Shown here: piece by piece, positions 26,001 through 34,150 of the stretch | Position numbering within the stretch: the first letter of the stretch is position 1 | Layout: every line of letters starts with the position of its first letter | DNA from: Variovorax paradoxus | Lineage (GTDB): Bacteria; Pseudomonadota; Gammaproteobacteria; Burkholderiales; Burkholderiaceae_C | Direction: 5' to 3' | Assembly: GCF_024734665.1 (NCBI RefSeq) | Contig: NZ_CP102931.1 | Location: forward strand, 1,114,001 to 1,178,000 | Length of the DNA: 64,000 bases | Made by a program: the position numbers and the translations under genes | Notes under the pieces: model-generated | What the model saw: only the letters and a program-made list of their open reading frames with translations | The model's database searches: none | Told to the model about the DNA's origin: nothing

Positions 26001-28261
26001 CGGCCATGAACAGACAGTCGGTAATCGGGACAACCGGTAGCCAGAACGCTTGGTACGACTTCGGCAGCGCCGCGATTCTCAAGGACGTCGGCAAGGGGAT
26101 CAAAGCGCGAGAGACAACGGCGACCGAGGTCGATGTCACGACCTTGACCCGAACCAACATCAGCGGCGCGAACGTCAGTATCGCTGCCGACGATACGCTG
26201 GCCTTGAGGGGGACGGCCATCAACACTCCGGGAAAGCTGAGCTTGGCCGCGGATATGTTGTTGATGGGGACGCAGACAACCGAAGAGGCGATGCGTACCA
26301 CCAGTCAGGGACGCGACTTGGTGTACCAAGTTTCCCGGGACAAGGGGACCACCGATCAGACGACCAACTACAACCTGATCAAAGCAGGAAAGTTGTCTGT
26401 CACGGCGAGCCGCGTACAGGTCGGCCTCGGTGCTCGGGACAGTATCGAGCAGCTCTCCAAACAGCCGGGCATGGGCTGGGTGGATCAGTTGACCAACGAT
26501 CCGAAGCTCAGCGACAAGGTCGATTGGCAGAGAGTCGATGAAGTCCACAAGAACTGGAACTACGACAAGCAAGGCCTGACACCCGAGGGTGCTGCGGTGG
26601 TGACCCTCGTCGTGGCGTACTTCACGGCGGGAGCGGCCTCGGGGGTGGGTGGCTCCGTTGCATCAGGCGTGGGCGCAACCGGAACCACGGCCGTCGTGGT
26701 CAGCGGCGCGGTCACGGCGGGGTTGACCGCGCTGGCCAGTCAGGCAGGGGTGGCGGTGATCAACAACCAAGGCGACATTGGCAAGGCTCTGCATGACCTG
26801 GGAAGCAGTGCCAATGTAAAGAGCCTGTTGACGGCCATCATCACAGGGGGCGTACTCGGCGGGCTCGATCTCAATCCGACGGGCTTGCCGACGGCGGGTG
26901 CCGGTAGCCAGGAGTTCTTCACTCAGCTTGGACAGAACTTGAAGGCTGGCGCGGCCCGTGCGGTGATTGGCACCGCGATCAATGGGGGCAGCCTGGAGGA
27001 CAGTCTCAAGGACGGCCTCAAGAACGCCATCCTTGACACGGTGGCCGCGCAGGGTGCCGTCGCGATAGGGAAGCAATTCCCGGTCGGCGACTTCAGCAAC
27101 TACGTGGCGCATGCCATTGCGGGCTGTGCAGTCGAAGCGGCCCGCGCCAGCAACGGCTGCGGCAGTGGGGCACTCGGGGCGGTGGTGGGCGAAGCCAGCG
27201 CTATCGCGCACAACGATGGCCGTAATGTGCTGACTGAGGGGTTGCGGTCCGACACGGCGGCCTTTGCCAGCATGTTTGGTGGTCTCGCTGCGGCCATCGC
27301 GGGCGGTAATGCGAGCCAGATCAACATCGGCAGCCAGGCGGCCGGCAATGCAGCGGCGAACAATTTCACACAAGCCGTCGCTCGTGGCGCCGCCGCTTGC
27401 GCAACAGTCGCGCTCTGTCGCAACTCTGTGCTCCTGGCCGGAGCGGCTGTGGCCATCGATGCCAAGGTGCAATCGACGCACGCCGAACACCCCGAATGGA
27501 ACGACCGTACGGTCAACGCCTCGGCAGTTGCCGAGGTAATGAGTCGGGGGATGGTTGAAGGTGTCAAAAGCACCTACGACTGGTTTATTGGTACGCAAAG
27601 GCCAGCCACCTCCAATACGGGCAACACCAGCCCGCTGCCGGACTATGGACCGTCCCACACAGGTAACACGACAACGCCGCCACGTATAGACGCAACCACG
27701 GGTGGTGGCCGGATTGCTCAAGCGAACCAAAATGCGGACATCGCGAGTGGAGGGTATGGAGAGGGGGGAATCCCGAACTATGGCGGCTCGCTGACAACAC
27801 CGAACAACGGTCCGGCAGGGCCGAACATCGTGATGAGTCAGTCAAATTCGGGACAACCCGTCTTTGGCAATCAACTCCCGGAGAGGCTTCGAGCCGAGAT
27901 AGCTGCCGCAAATACTGCTGGTGTAAAGCCAATATCGCCGAGTGACCCTTCTTTTGAATCCGTTGTAAATCAAGGAAAGATAAAATTTGTAGTCACTGTA
28001 GATGGAAATATTTTCCTGGCACCGCACACGATAAATGGATTTGAAATATCGCATGCCGTTTTGTCCGATGGAAAGCCAGTTGTTTCCGCAGGAGAAGCCG
28101 ATATTTCTGGATTCAAAGGATCTTATTTTGGAACAATTATGAATCCTCATTCGGGGCATTTCTTGAATGGGGCGACGAAAAAACAAACTGAGACTTCCGA
28201 TCAAATGGCTCGTGCCGCTTTTGAGAGAATTGGTATTAAATTCCCTCCAAATAGAGACTGA
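20048..28261 (+). CDS. TpsA filamentous hemagglutinin/CdiA-like exoprotein with polymorphic C-terminal domain
   Basis: A 2737-residue exoprotein with GGGAG six bases before its ATG. An extended signal peptide region (MNKHLYRIIFNAARGMRMVV) precedes the hydrophobic core ending near AVRAQ. Residues about 60-320 are the TPS secretion domain, with ANPAGISVNGGGFINASRA as the NPNGI-type motif. Next comes a long stretch of beta-helix repeats (many N-x-G-G and D-N-x-G turns), then residues about 2170-2500 with the alanine/glycine-rich hydrophobic block of the DUF637-type pretoxin region. The last 140 residues, from about 2598, are in much more AT-rich DNA and contain HTINGFEISHAV and NPHSGHFLNG, a polymorphic toxin-like tip. 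Such proteins mediate adhesion or contact-dependent inhibition. The toxin activity is not identifiable by eye. Confidence 0.93.
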   Translation: MNKHLYRIIFNAARGMRMVVQETAASIGKGATKGTPGTTGRTTAAVALFGVLVAGAVRAQIVGAPNVPGNLQPTVLVAPNGVPLVNIQTPSAAGVSRNVYNQFDVMRNGAILNNSRVNVQTQLGGIVQGNPWLARGPARVILNEINGGNPTQLRGYVEVGGPRAEVIIANPAGISVNGGGFINASRATLTTGVPQFNASGGLDSFLVRNGTVGIEGAGLDASRTDYAAILARAVQVNAGIWASELKVVTGANNVSADHGSVTPVAGTGPSPAFALDVAALGGMYAQKITLIGTEAGLGVRNAGNVGAGAGGLVVTAQGRLENTGTFEGPRVELDSSAGIDNRGGTIRQTSMAGLTIDSPVLSNTNGGVIGEEPLTPTTGAGGTASTGGTAAASNPSNPSAGAASVGASQVPSYVPPSPGIITAADTIQNDGGRIYAGGPITLKTPQINNAGGTLNVATMAVSGSSFSNAGGTLNVSQSFGANVGRLDNTGGKLNAGSLHIATGGDLINVDGTFTSGSDASLVVGGTADNTRGTVSATGRLTANVTKAVNNSSGTLVANQGLTLSAGALDNSKGSIQSVNAGAQLDVANQLTNTGGAIGAGTDLSVRAGALGTSGTIRAGNDATLAVDGALVNDGRITAGRNTAISAGSFASGSASVLGAGVLNDSKMGAAGDLSVTASGRLTANGTNLAAGNAALQGASIDLSKSQTSAANIAITATQGDVSTSDKAKVLTPGTLSIVANARAGQTLVNDAGALNAGRLHLQASNIANTHGGEILQTGADATTVAVSGTLNNDGGRIAGNSHDLSLSAATLSSVGGKIEHAGAGTLRMTGGSYNGAGGQITGNGALVVDLSDGFAQDNGRTVAKQITIDAGSLSNRGGKVFGTSLSVDTRGGELDNSAKGTMAATEAVVLRSGALNNDAGLIQSGGSLHIDTNSQVLTNTNAAGYRTQPADLAGGIVSGGTLDLKTGDVKNVAGSIGSKGALTADTQAFTNTDGVLMGGQPAALGADGKMRSGTGGVFLNAKSFSGDGQIISANDLGIALVQDVTNNASIGVNGNLSYVTAGKFTNNTKLLAGRTLTVGGSSVDNTAGAEMSGGDTIVNAATRLTNRGLIDSQGSTQIDSGALNNVGTGRIYGNAVSVAAGTLDNYAETVGGVTRAGAIAARETLNIGAGTVSNREHALIFSGGLGAKAMNIGGKLNGNREATTSGGVLSNLSARIESLGGMTISMGQIDNLDTHIKLGPQTTTRQFSRTIGVEGIGHFKPEDVAYTPGKPNLAIRNPDGSWRPANGHVWGLWDKTVVMTTDTAIDADPAAIVAGRDMALNGGGLNRDSKITAGGVLTAPGIRNEALQGEVTTQTASIVHWRATKREPDIIEPVSRVSKDVGAYEKTGNLNATRGYDAGKPASGANGGNGNVTIVEVPANVGAVVKTDGRSNPGVGASQAIPMVVRTSAPRVDIPRASLFNLNGGPQGYLVETDPRFANYRNWLSSDYLLSGLGLDPNNTLKRLGDGFYEQKLIREQVAQLTGYRYLGGYYSDEEQYTALMNNGATFAGQYGLRPGIGLSEAQMAQLTSDIVWLVEQTVTLPDGSTRNVLAPQLYARVRPGDIDGSGALLSADATVIKGDGNLMNTGTIAGRTLVRIDKDNVNNLGGRIAGGDLAIHARTDLNNIGGSITAGDVAALTAGRDINIRSTTQTDGSNKNADRIAGLYVTNPGGTLVASAGRDVNLIGGIISNQGTGGYTSITAKNDINLGTVTETRVMLGSSVSTSMAMANSQELGSTISTNGTTVLKAGRDVNARQAIVDAGKSLLAVHADRDINIEAGETRATGSYSAQWTDKKTFSRTNNNLFRSFDAMTSVGSKFSGGLVSLGAKNDINVIGSSLSGKDGVAVIAQGNLTIVEGRNTSNAGYQLSQQKRGISPLGAAMGFVMPSGRATATGSEISSDTAAPSTISSSNGGILLQGNSSVFLQGVQVDAAKDVAIKGGNVVIQAAMNRQSVIGTTGSQNAWYDFGSAAILKDVGKGIKARETTATEVDVTTLTRTNISGANVSIAADDTLALRGTAINTPGKLSLAADMLLMGTQTTEEAMRTTSQGRDLVYQVSRDKGTTDQTTNYNLIKAGKLSVTASRVQVGLGARDSIEQLSKQPGMGWVDQLTNDPKLSDKVDWQRVDEVHKNWNYDKQGLTPEGAAVVTLVVAYFTAGAASGVGGSVASGVGATGTTAVVVSGAVTAGLTALASQAGVAVINNQGDIGKALHDLGSSANVKSLLTAIITGGVLGGLDLNPTGLPTAGAGSQEFFTQLGQNLKAGAARAVIGTAINGGSLEDSLKDGLKNAILDTVAAQGAVAIGKQFPVGDFSNYVAHAIAGCAVEAARASNGCGSGALGAVVGEASAIAHNDGRNVLTEGLRSDTAAFASMFGGLAAAIAGGNASQINIGSQAAGNAAANNFTQAVARGAAACATVALCRNSVLLAGAAVAIDAKVQSTHAEHPEWNDRTVNASAVAEVMSRGMVEGVKSTYDWFIGTQRPATSNTGNTSPLPDYGPSHTGNTTTPPRIDATTGGGRIAQANQNADIASGGYGEGGIPNYGGSLTTPNNGPAGPNIVMSQSNSGQPVFGNQLPERLRAEIAAANTAGVKPISPSDPSFESVVNQGKIKFVVTVDGNIFLAPHTINGFEISHAVLSDGKPVVSAGEADISGFKGSYFGTIMNPHSGHFLNGATKKQTETSDQMARAAFERIGIKFPPNRD

Positions 28262-28270
28262 AGGAGAAAT

Positions 28271-28636
28271 ATGAATAACTACGAAGTATTAAATTGGAAA
28301 GGACTCGGCCAGGAGATTTCTGAGGATTTAATTAGAGTTGATTTTCCTCCGCCTGAGTATCGAGTAAGTTCGAAAAAATATCGAAGCAGTGAGGTGCTAC
28401 CTCCCGGTGCAGTTCGCGCAGGACTACTCTTCGTGTTACGCGGAAAATGTAAATGCGGATTTGGAGTTGATGACGGAGTTTCGATTATTCTTGATGCAGG
28501 TCAATATGTGAGTTTTCCGGAAGGACGTTATCAAATCGAGCCATTGGATGGTCAAGATGCTGAGGTTGCGTTCGTTTGGAATGTTTTGAAAATATTTAAT
28601 GAAATTTTTCCGGGTCAATCCGGAAAAATACCGTGA
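28271..28636 (+). CDS. Candidate immunity protein for the TpsA tip
   Basis: A 121-residue soluble protein starting nine bases after the tpsA stop, with a strong AAGGAG ribosome-binding site. The gene is AT-rich like the tip of tpsA and unlike the rest of the window. No family is recognised; it contains FPPPEYRVSSKKYRSSEV, two Cys in KCKCGF and an acidic C-terminal half. In CDI and related systems the gene directly after the toxin-bearing exoprotein encodes the cognate immunity protein, so the role is inferred from position, composition and size. Confidence 0.7.
   Translation: MNNYEVLNWKGLGQEISEDLIRVDFPPPEYRVSSKKYRSSEVLPPGAVRAGLLFVLRGKCKCGFGVDDGVSIILDAGQYVSFPEGRYQIEPLDGQDAEVAFVWNVLKIFNEIFPGQSGKIP
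28604..28629. repeat. Perfect 10-bp inverted repeat at the end of the immunity gene
   Basis: ATTTTTCCGG, six loop bases, CCGGAAAAAT. The stem overlaps the last codons of the candidate immunity gene. Its T-rich 5' arm and A-rich 3' arm do not fit a normal intrinsic terminator on either strand. The next 220 bp hold no convincing gene; a 36-codon GTG-started frame at 28662-28772 may be a remnant. Confidence 0.5.
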
Positions 28637-28849
28637 AATTAAATATTTCTCTTCGCGACTAGTGAATTTTGATGTCAACGGTGCAGTTCATAGGCGTCGG
28701 TCTGTCGATCAGCTTTGGTGGCAGCCAGATTGGCCAATAGGGTGTGCGAGGGTGGCGTTAATGTTTGTTTGATATGGGGGTAAAAAATTGGAGGCGGATA
28801 CTTGTGTGTGCAAATCTGTTGTCTCAAATTTCTCAAATAAGATCGTCAA

Positions 28850-29416
28850 TTGAGCGCGTTAGGTCAATGTGTTGGATTCCGCCGATCTCTGACCCTAGGG
28901 TCAATTTTCGATGGCACTCAACAATTTAGGGGTGAGGCGGTAAAAAAGCGTGGCTGGGTGGTTGGATTTTTACCAGAATCGAGAGATGGCGAGGATGCGA
29001 TGAGGTCAGTCTTCGAGATTTTCTCGAAGATTGAAGGAAAAGAGATTCCGGCAATTCCGGCCGAGCCGGTCGAATCAGAGTTTTCAGGACTGTGCGAGGT
29101 TGTTGACCGCTTTTCTTCCCCTCTTGATTTCAAAAATCGAAGCATCCTATTCGATGTATGTAAGGATTAGGGCTAGTTTGATTCAAATGATTCACGGATC
29201 GTTCTACATATTTCCCAAGAGTAATGAGTTTGCTTTGTTGGTGAATAATGGAAAGTACGCAATGATTGCTGGACCTCGTTTTTTGTAGAAGCGATTCTGA
29301 AAGATAGCGTGGAGGCTTCCCGGAATTCGGTTCGAGTTGATGATCAAATTGATCAACTATGGCTTTATTTTTTTGCGGCGAGCGATGATTGCGTACGGAA
29401 TGAAGTAAAGCGGTAA
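28850..29416 (+). pseudogene. Frameshifted orphan gene, probably an old immunity gene
   Basis: Three overlapping reading frames join into one plausible AT-rich protein of about 185 residues. Segment one runs from a TTG near 28850 to about 29165 (WVVGFLPESRDGEDAM, KEIPAIPAEPVESEFSG). Segment two, in another frame, contains FYIFPKSNEFALLVNNGKYA and reaches the T6 run at 29279-29284. Segment three, back in the first frame, reads FVEAILKDSVEASRNSVRVD and ends at the TAA at 29414-29416. One extra T at 29279-29284 would restore continuity (RFFVE). A further frame at 28774-28929 may be the true N-terminus. The family is unknown; position after a toxin/immunity pair suggests a displaced orphan module. 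Confidence 0.6.
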
Positions 29417-29467
29417 TGGCTTTAGGTTTGCCATCGGCAGCCGCAGCTTCCAGAAATTAATGAAAAA

Positions 29468-29650
29468 ATGAAAACTGAACGTCCTGCTCCACCGCCTCTC
29501 GTTGAGCCGCTGCGATCCTGGTCTAGCCTAAATCGCTATCTCGCGAATGGCACTGAGTATCAGAAAATCCATAGTGATAACCAGAGTACGTGGTCACGGG
29601 AAAAATTTCATATGTCTCTCCGGAGACTGGTGGGGGCTAAAGCGCCGTGA
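29468..29650 (+). CDS. Short reading frame of doubtful coding status
   Basis: A 60-codon frame with a proline-rich start (ERPAPPPLVEPLRSW) and a basic end. No ribosome-binding site is convincing and no family is recognised. It lies in the composition transition between the orphan remnants and the selU gene, so it may be a fragment of a decayed gene. Nothing else is visible in 29417-29688 except a 6-bp stem (29668-29685) just past the selU stop. Confidence 0.2.
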   Translation: MKTERPAPPPLVEPLRSWSSLNRYLANGTEYQKIHSDNQSTWSREKFHMSLRRLVGAKAP

Positions 29651-29688
29651 CCGCGATAGCGATAGCAGGTTGCTAAAGCGCAACCAGT

Positions 29689-30738
29689 TCAATGCAGCTC
29701 CAACACCGCTTCAGCCACAGCCTCGATCCCCTGATCCGATAAATCCGCCGCCGCCACGCTCCGGCGCTGTCCCCAAGCCCTGAAATGCAGCTCCTGCGAC
29801 TTCAGGTAATGCGGGTCGTAATGCAACGCCATCAACTCCGCAAACAGATGCGGCAGATCGGCTTCGCGCGCCCATTGCTGCCAGCGCGCCACCGTTTCCT
29901 TCCCCTGCATTTCCTTCAGCACGCCCATCTTGTCGGCCAGCGCATCGCGGTCGTCGCCCAGATAGGCGTAGTCGCGCAGCAGATAAGACAGCCGCGCCTC
30001 GGGCGTAGCAGACACCTCAATGCACTGCGCCGCCCGCATCTGCGCCACCAGCGACAACGGAAGCGACAGCCGCCCGATCCGGATGCTCTCGCCCTCCACA
30101 TACAGCGGGCGCGAAAGATCGATGGCTTCGAGGACCGCTGCGATGCGCGTCTCGAAGTGCTTCTGCGAAGGCTGCGCCACACCCGGCAGCGAGCCGAGCA
30201 GCGAGCCTTTGTGGCTGGCGAAGTCTTCCAGGTCGAGCACCTGCGCGCCGCGTGCGGCCAGCGCATGCAGCACGCGCGTCTTCGCACTGCCGGTGGCGCC
30301 GCAGATCACGCGCAGGTCGAGCTTCGGGGTCAGCGTGTCGATCTGCGAGATCACGTGCCGGCGAAAGCTCTTGTAGCCGCCGGCGAGTTGCTGCGCGTCC
30401 CAGCCCACGAGCCGCAGCCAGGTGACCATCGAGCCGCTGCGCATGCCGCCGCGCCAGCAGTAGACCAGCGGTTTCCAGTTCTCGGGCCGGTCGGCCAGCG
30501 TGTCGCGCAGATGCTTCGCGATGTTGGCCGCGACCATCGCGCCGCCGATGCGCCGTGCCTCGAAGGCGCCGGTCTGCACGTAGACGGTGCCGACGATGCG
30601 GCGCTCTTCGTCGTCGAGCACCGGGCAGTTGATGGCGCCGGGAATGTGGTCGAGCGAGAACTCGGCCGGGGAGCGGGCGTCGATCAGCGTGTCGAAGGCG
30701 TGGCGGTCGCCGACCCGCACGGGCTGGCGATGACTCAT
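29689..30738 (-). CDS. selU: tRNA 2-selenouridine synthase (MnmH/SelU/YbbB)
   Basis: A 349-residue protein with an N-terminal rhodanese domain (IDARSPAEFSLDHIPGA; catalytic C94 in VYCWRGGMRSG) and a C-terminal P-loop domain (GATGSAKT, 147-154). This is the standard architecture and length of SelU. The enzyme replaces the sulfur of 2-thiouridine at the tRNA wobble position with selenium from selenophosphate, via a geranylated intermediate. It needs the product of selD, which is encoded 3.4 kb away. It lies 33 bp downstream of the transporter permease gene on the same strand, so it is probably the last gene of that operon. Confidence 0.95.
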   Translation of the reverse strand: MSHRQPVRVGDRHAFDTLIDARSPAEFSLDHIPGAINCPVLDDEERRIVGTVYVQTGAFEARRIGGAMVAANIAKHLRDTLADRPENWKPLVYCWRGGMRSGSMVTWLRLVGWDAQQLAGGYKSFRRHVISQIDTLTPKLDLRVICGATGSAKTRVLHALAARGAQVLDLEDFASHKGSLLGSLPGVAQPSQKHFETRIAAVLEAIDLSRPLYVEGESIRIGRLSLPLSLVAQMRAAQCIEVSATPEARLSYLLRDYAYLGDDRDALADKMGVLKEMQGKETVARWQQWAREADLPHLFAELMALHYDPHYLKSQELHFRAWGQRRSVAAADLSDQGIEAVAEAVLELH

Positions 30739-30771
30739 GGCAGGAACCTCATGCCCCCGATTGTCGGGTAG

Positions 30772-31569
30772 TCAGGCGTACGCAGGCCCGAGGCCACGGC
30801 GCAAGCGAGCGCTCGCAAAGTCGACGAAGGTCACCAGCACGAACATCGCGATCAGCACCGTCATCGCCTGCTGCTGCTGGAAGATCGACAGGTGAAAGTA
30901 CAGCAGCTGCCCCAGCCCACCGCCGCCCACGAAGCCCAGCACTGCGGCCATACGGATGTTCATCTCCCAGCGGTAGAGCGCGTAGGCCACCCACTGCGGC
31001 AGCACGATGGGCAGGCTGGCGTAGCTGAAGGCGGTGACGGGGTTGGCGCCCGAGAGGGTCAGCGCATGCTCGGGTTCGCGCGGGGCGTTTTCCAGGGCCT
31101 CGGCGAACAGGCGGCCCAGCACGCCCGTGGTGTGCAGCGCCAGCGCCAGCGCGCCCGCGAACGGGCCGATGCCGGCGGCCAGCACCATGAGCGCGGCCCA
31201 CACGAGTTCGGGTACGCTGCGCAGGAAGTTGAGAACGAAGCGGACCGCATGGTGCGGCAGCCAGCCCGCGCGGCCCGAGGCGGGCAGTGCGAGCACCGCA
31301 CCCGCGATGGCCGCCAGTACGGTGCCGAGCGCGGACACGGCGAGCGTCTGCAACGCGCCATTGCCGACCTTGGCGAGAAAGTCGGGCGACACATCGGGCG
31401 GGAAGAACTCGGCGATGAACTTGCCCATGAGCCGGAGCGACTCCGACGAGCCCAGCGCGCGGTAGTCGATGCTCAGGTAGACAAAGCTCGCAATCACCGC
31501 CACGCCGATCAGCAGCAGCGCAATGCGGCATCGCCAGCACGGCGGCGGGCGCGGGGGCAGCGTCGTCAT
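30772..31569 (-). CDS. PhnE-like ABC transporter permease, second copy (putative selenium oxyanion uptake)
   Basis: A 265-residue permease with about six hydrophobic helices. The loop ENAPREPEHALTLSGANPV and the segment YRWEMNIRMAAVLGFVGGGGLGQ are PhnE-family signatures. Its ATG overlaps the stop of the first permease (ATGA). Such paired permeases with PhnC and PhnD homologues normally import phosphonates. Here there is no C-P lyase gene, and the cassette lies among selU, selD and selC, a context associated with putative selenate/selenite transporters. The substrate is inference. Confidence 0.85.
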   Translation of the reverse strand: MTTLPPRPPPCWRCRIALLLIGVAVIASFVYLSIDYRALGSSESLRLMGKFIAEFFPPDVSPDFLAKVGNGALQTLAVSALGTVLAAIAGAVLALPASGRAGWLPHHAVRFVLNFLRSVPELVWAALMVLAAGIGPFAGALALALHTTGVLGRLFAEALENAPREPEHALTLSGANPVTAFSYASLPIVLPQWVAYALYRWEMNIRMAAVLGFVGGGGLGQLLYFHLSIFQQQQAMTVLIAMFVLVTFVDFASARLRRGLGPAYA

Positions 31570-32396
31570 GCCAGCAGCCTTCGCAGCGCATTGCTCAGCA
31601 CATCGGCCAGCAGCACCAGCGCCAGGAACACCAGCAGGATGCTGCTCGCCTCGCCACCGTTGAGCATCTTCATCGACTGGTCCATCAACTGCCCCAGCCC
31701 GCCTGCGCCGACGAAGCCCATCACCACCGACGCGCGCACCGCGCATTCCCAGCGATACACGGTGTACGAGGCCAGCTCCTGCGCCGTGTTCGGCAGCAGC
31801 CCATAGCAAAGCGCCGCGAGCCGGCCGCTGCCGCCTTCGAGCAGGGCACGCGCGGGCCGCGTGTCGGTCGATTCGAGGATCTCGGCGTAGACCTTGCCCA
31901 GCATGCCGCCGTAGGTGATGGCCAGCGCCAGTACGCCCGCGGCGGGGCCGAGCCCGAGTGCGCGCACGAAGAGCAGCGCCCAGACGATTTCGGGAATCGC
32001 GCGCAGCACCATCAGCAGCCAGCGCGCGGCCTGCCGCACGATGCCCGCCTGCACGCGACCAGGCCCGGGGCCGATGCGCGAGATGGAGAGCGCGCGCGTC
32101 GTCACGAAGCCCAGCGGCGCGCCGATCAGCAACGCCAGCGCGGTGCCGGCCGTGGCCATGGCCAGCGTTTCGAGCGTGGCCTTGAAGAGCAAAGCGAGAA
32201 AAGCGGACGAGCCCTCGGGCGGAAAGAAGCCCGCCAGGAAGCCGCCGATGACCGCGAGGTTGCCGCCGGCGAACAGCGCCCACGGCTTGAATTCGGACAG
32301 CGCCAGCATCGGCCATGCGATGACGAGCGCGGCGATACACGCGGCCAGCCGGCGCGCGGCGTGCGGGTCGCGGTGGGTGATGGCGGTGCTCGTCAA
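31566..32396 (-). CDS. PhnE-like ABC transporter permease, first copy (putative selenium oxyanion uptake)
   Basis: A 276-residue permease that probably begins at a TTG (32396): the stop of the ATPase gene overlaps it as TTGA, and no ATG lies before the first helix. TESTABLE signatures include [20 protein letters not shown] and [20 protein letters not shown], matching the second permease. The two permeases are divergent paralogues expected to form a heterodimeric pore. ATPase, permease 1 and permease 2 are linked by four-base overlaps, indicating tight translational coupling. Confidence 0.85.
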   Translation of the reverse strand: MTSTAITHRDPHAARRLAACIAALVIAWPMLALSEFKPWALFAGGNLAVIGGFLAGFFPPEGSSAFLALLFKATLETLAMATAGTALALLIGAPLGFVTTRALSISRIGPGPGRVQAGIVRQAARWLLMVLRAIPEIVWALLFVRALGLGPAAGVLALAITYGGMLGKVYAEILESTDTRPARALLEGGSGRLAALCYGLLPNTAQELASYTVYRWECAVRASVVMGFVGAGGLGQLMDQSMKMLNGGEASSILLVFLALVLLADVLSNALRRLLA

Positions 32397-33208
32397 GGGC
32401 AGTCCGGCCGATGGAAGGCCGCTTCCATTGCCGCACTCGCAGGCTGCGGCCGCTGCGTTGCAATGCCGCCTTCGCTCGCATAGAGCGCGTCGAGCATCGC
32501 GGCTGTTACTTGTGCGGCGGGCAGGTCGAACATCACCTGTCCGTTGCGCATGCCGACGATGCGCGGGAACCAGCGCAGTGCGAGGTCCACCGCATGCAGC
32601 GAGGCCATCAGCGTGGCACCCGTCGATTCGCTTTGCGCGACAAGCTGGCCGATGGCGGCGTCGGCCAGCGTGGGGTCGAGCGCGGACACGGGCTCGTCGG
32701 CCAGCAGCAGGGCGGGGCGCTGGTACAGGGCCCGCGCGATGCCCACGCGCTGCAGCTGGCCGCCGGAGAGGCGATCGCAGCGGTCGAACAAACGGTCTTC
32801 CAGCGACAGGCGCGACAGTACTTCGTGCGCCCCGGCAATGTCCGAGGGATGAAAGAGCGAGCCCAGCGCGCGCAGCGTAGACCACTCGCCGAGCCGGCCC
32901 GCGAGCACGGCGGTAACCACGCGCAGGCGCGGCGCGATAGGCGGCGACTGGTGCACGGTGCCGATGCGGGAGCGCAGTTTCTTCAGCGCCGCGGCCCGCA
33001 ACTGCCACGGCCTGGCGCCCAGGGCCTGAACTTCGCCTTCCGTGGGGCGAAGCGCCGCGCCGAGCACACGCAGCAGCGTGGTCTTGCCGGCACCCGAGGG
33101 CCCGATGACGGCGATGCGTTCGCCATCACGCGCGGCCAGCGTCACCCCGGCCAGCGCTCGCTGGCCGTTGGGGTGCACGACACCCGCGCCTTCCAGCGAA
33201 AAACTCAT
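32393..33208 (-). CDS. PhnC-like ABC transporter ATP-binding protein
   Basis: A 271-residue ABC ATPase with Walker [10 protein letters not shown] (36-44), Q-loop [11 protein letters not shown], signature [10 protein letters not shown] and Walker [14 protein letters not shown]. It resembles PhnC but the Q-loop and spacing differ somewhat from classical PhnC. It lies ten bases after the binding-protein gene and overlaps the first permease start. It would energise uptake of the oxyanion bound by the PhnD-like protein. Confidence 0.88.
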   Translation of the reverse strand: MSFSLEGAGVVHPNGQRALAGVTLAARDGERIAVIGPSGAGKTTLLRVLGAALRPTEGEVQALGARPWQLRAAALKKLRSRIGTVHQSPPIAPRLRVVTAVLAGRLGEWSTLRALGSLFHPSDIAGAHEVLSRLSLEDRLFDRCDRLSGGQLQRVGIARALYQRPALLLADEPVSALDPTLADAAIGQLVAQSESTGATLMASLHAVDLALRWFPRIVGMRNGQVMFDLPAAQVTAAMLDALYASEGGIATQRPQPASAAMEAAFHRPDCP

Positions 33209-33218
33209 CCGCGCAAAC

Positions 33219-34076
33219 TCACTTGATCAAACCCGCCGACTTCCCCGCCGTCTCGATGCCGTCGTAGTTCGACGACTTGGTCGGAATGAACTTGCTCGCG
33301 CGCTGCAGCGCCATGATTTCCTTTTGCGCCGGGTTGGCCGGATCGAGCTTCAGGAACGCGTCGGTCAGCTTCTTCGTGATGGCCGCATCGAGCCCCGGGC
33401 GCACCGTCCAGTTGTAGTCGTAATAGGTCGGCGTGGTCGCCAGCACGCGCACCTTGGCGGCGTTGGGGTTCTTCGACTCGACCAGCTTGTCCCACACCGA
33501 TGCGTTGAGCACACCTGCTTCGGCGCGCGATGCGGCCACGAAGGCCACCGTGGCGTCGTGCGCGCCTGAGAACGCGACCGTCTTGAAGTCTTTCTCGGGG
33601 TTGATGCCGGCCTGCAGCAAAAAGTAGCGCGGCATCAGGCTGCCCGAGGTGGACGAGGGTGCGCCGAAGGCGAAGGTCTTGCCCTTCAGGTCGGCCAGCG
33701 TCTTGGCGGGGCTGTCGATGGGCACGATGAACTTGCTGGTGAACACTTCGTCTTCCGCACGCTGCACGATCGGCACCGCGCCGCCGTTGGTGCGAATGCG
33801 CGCCTGCACGAAAGTAAAGCCGCCGAGCCACGCCAGGTCGATCTTGTTGGTGGCCAGGCCCTCGACCACGGCGGCGTAGTCGGTCACAGGCGTGAACTGC
33901 ACGTCCATGCCGGTTTCCTTCTTGAGGTAGTCGCCCAGCGGCGTGAACTTGCGCTGCAGCTCGGTGGGGGCCTCGTCGGGAATGGCCGAGACGCGCAGCA
34001 CGCCCTGGGCGAGGGCGCCGAAGCTGGCGGCGGAAAAGGCCAGCGCGAGCGCCACCTGGGTGAGAGTCTTCTTCAT
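33219..34076 (-). CDS. PhnD-like periplasmic binding protein (putative selenate/selenite ABC transporter)
   Basis: A 285-residue exported protein. The signal peptide ([20 protein letters not shown], cleavage near ALAQ) is followed by a PhnD-type fold: [56 protein letters not shown] and [16 protein letters not shown] chose the ATG at 34076 with GAGGCAC upstream; an extension to 34160 is unlikely. It is the first gene of a binding protein-ATPase-permease-permease-selU unit and is divergent from selD, 74 bp apart. NCBI uses a putative selenate ABC transporter family for PhnD homologues in this kind of context. Direct evidence for the ligand is lacking. Confidence 0.87.
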   Translation of the reverse strand: MKKTLTQVALALAFSAASFGALAQGVLRVSAIPDEAPTELQRKFTPLGDYLKKETGMDVQFTPVTDYAAVVEGLATNKIDLAWLGGFTFVQARIRTNGGAVPIVQRAEDEVFTSKFIVPIDSPAKTLADLKGKTFAFGAPSSTSGSLMPRYFLLQAGINPEKDFKTVAFSGAHDATVAFVAASRAEAGVLNASVWDKLVESKNPNAAKVRVLATTPTYYDYNWTVRPGLDAAITKKLTDAFLKLDPANPAQKEIMALQRASKFIPTKSSNYDGIETAGKSAGLIK

Positions 34077-34150
34077 GGATGTGCCTCGAGGACGTGCGGG
34101 ATAGGAAAGGACGGGATTGTAGAAAGCAGGGCCGCTTCGATAATCAGCCC

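Noticed and set aside
29668..29685. Stem GGTTGC/GCAACC as terminator of selU
   Set aside because: Only 6 bp and no T-run on the minus strand downstream; too weak to call.
30772..34076. Phosphonate transporter annotation for the PhnCDE-like cassette
   Set aside because: No phosphonate catabolism gene is present; the flanking genes are all selenium genes.
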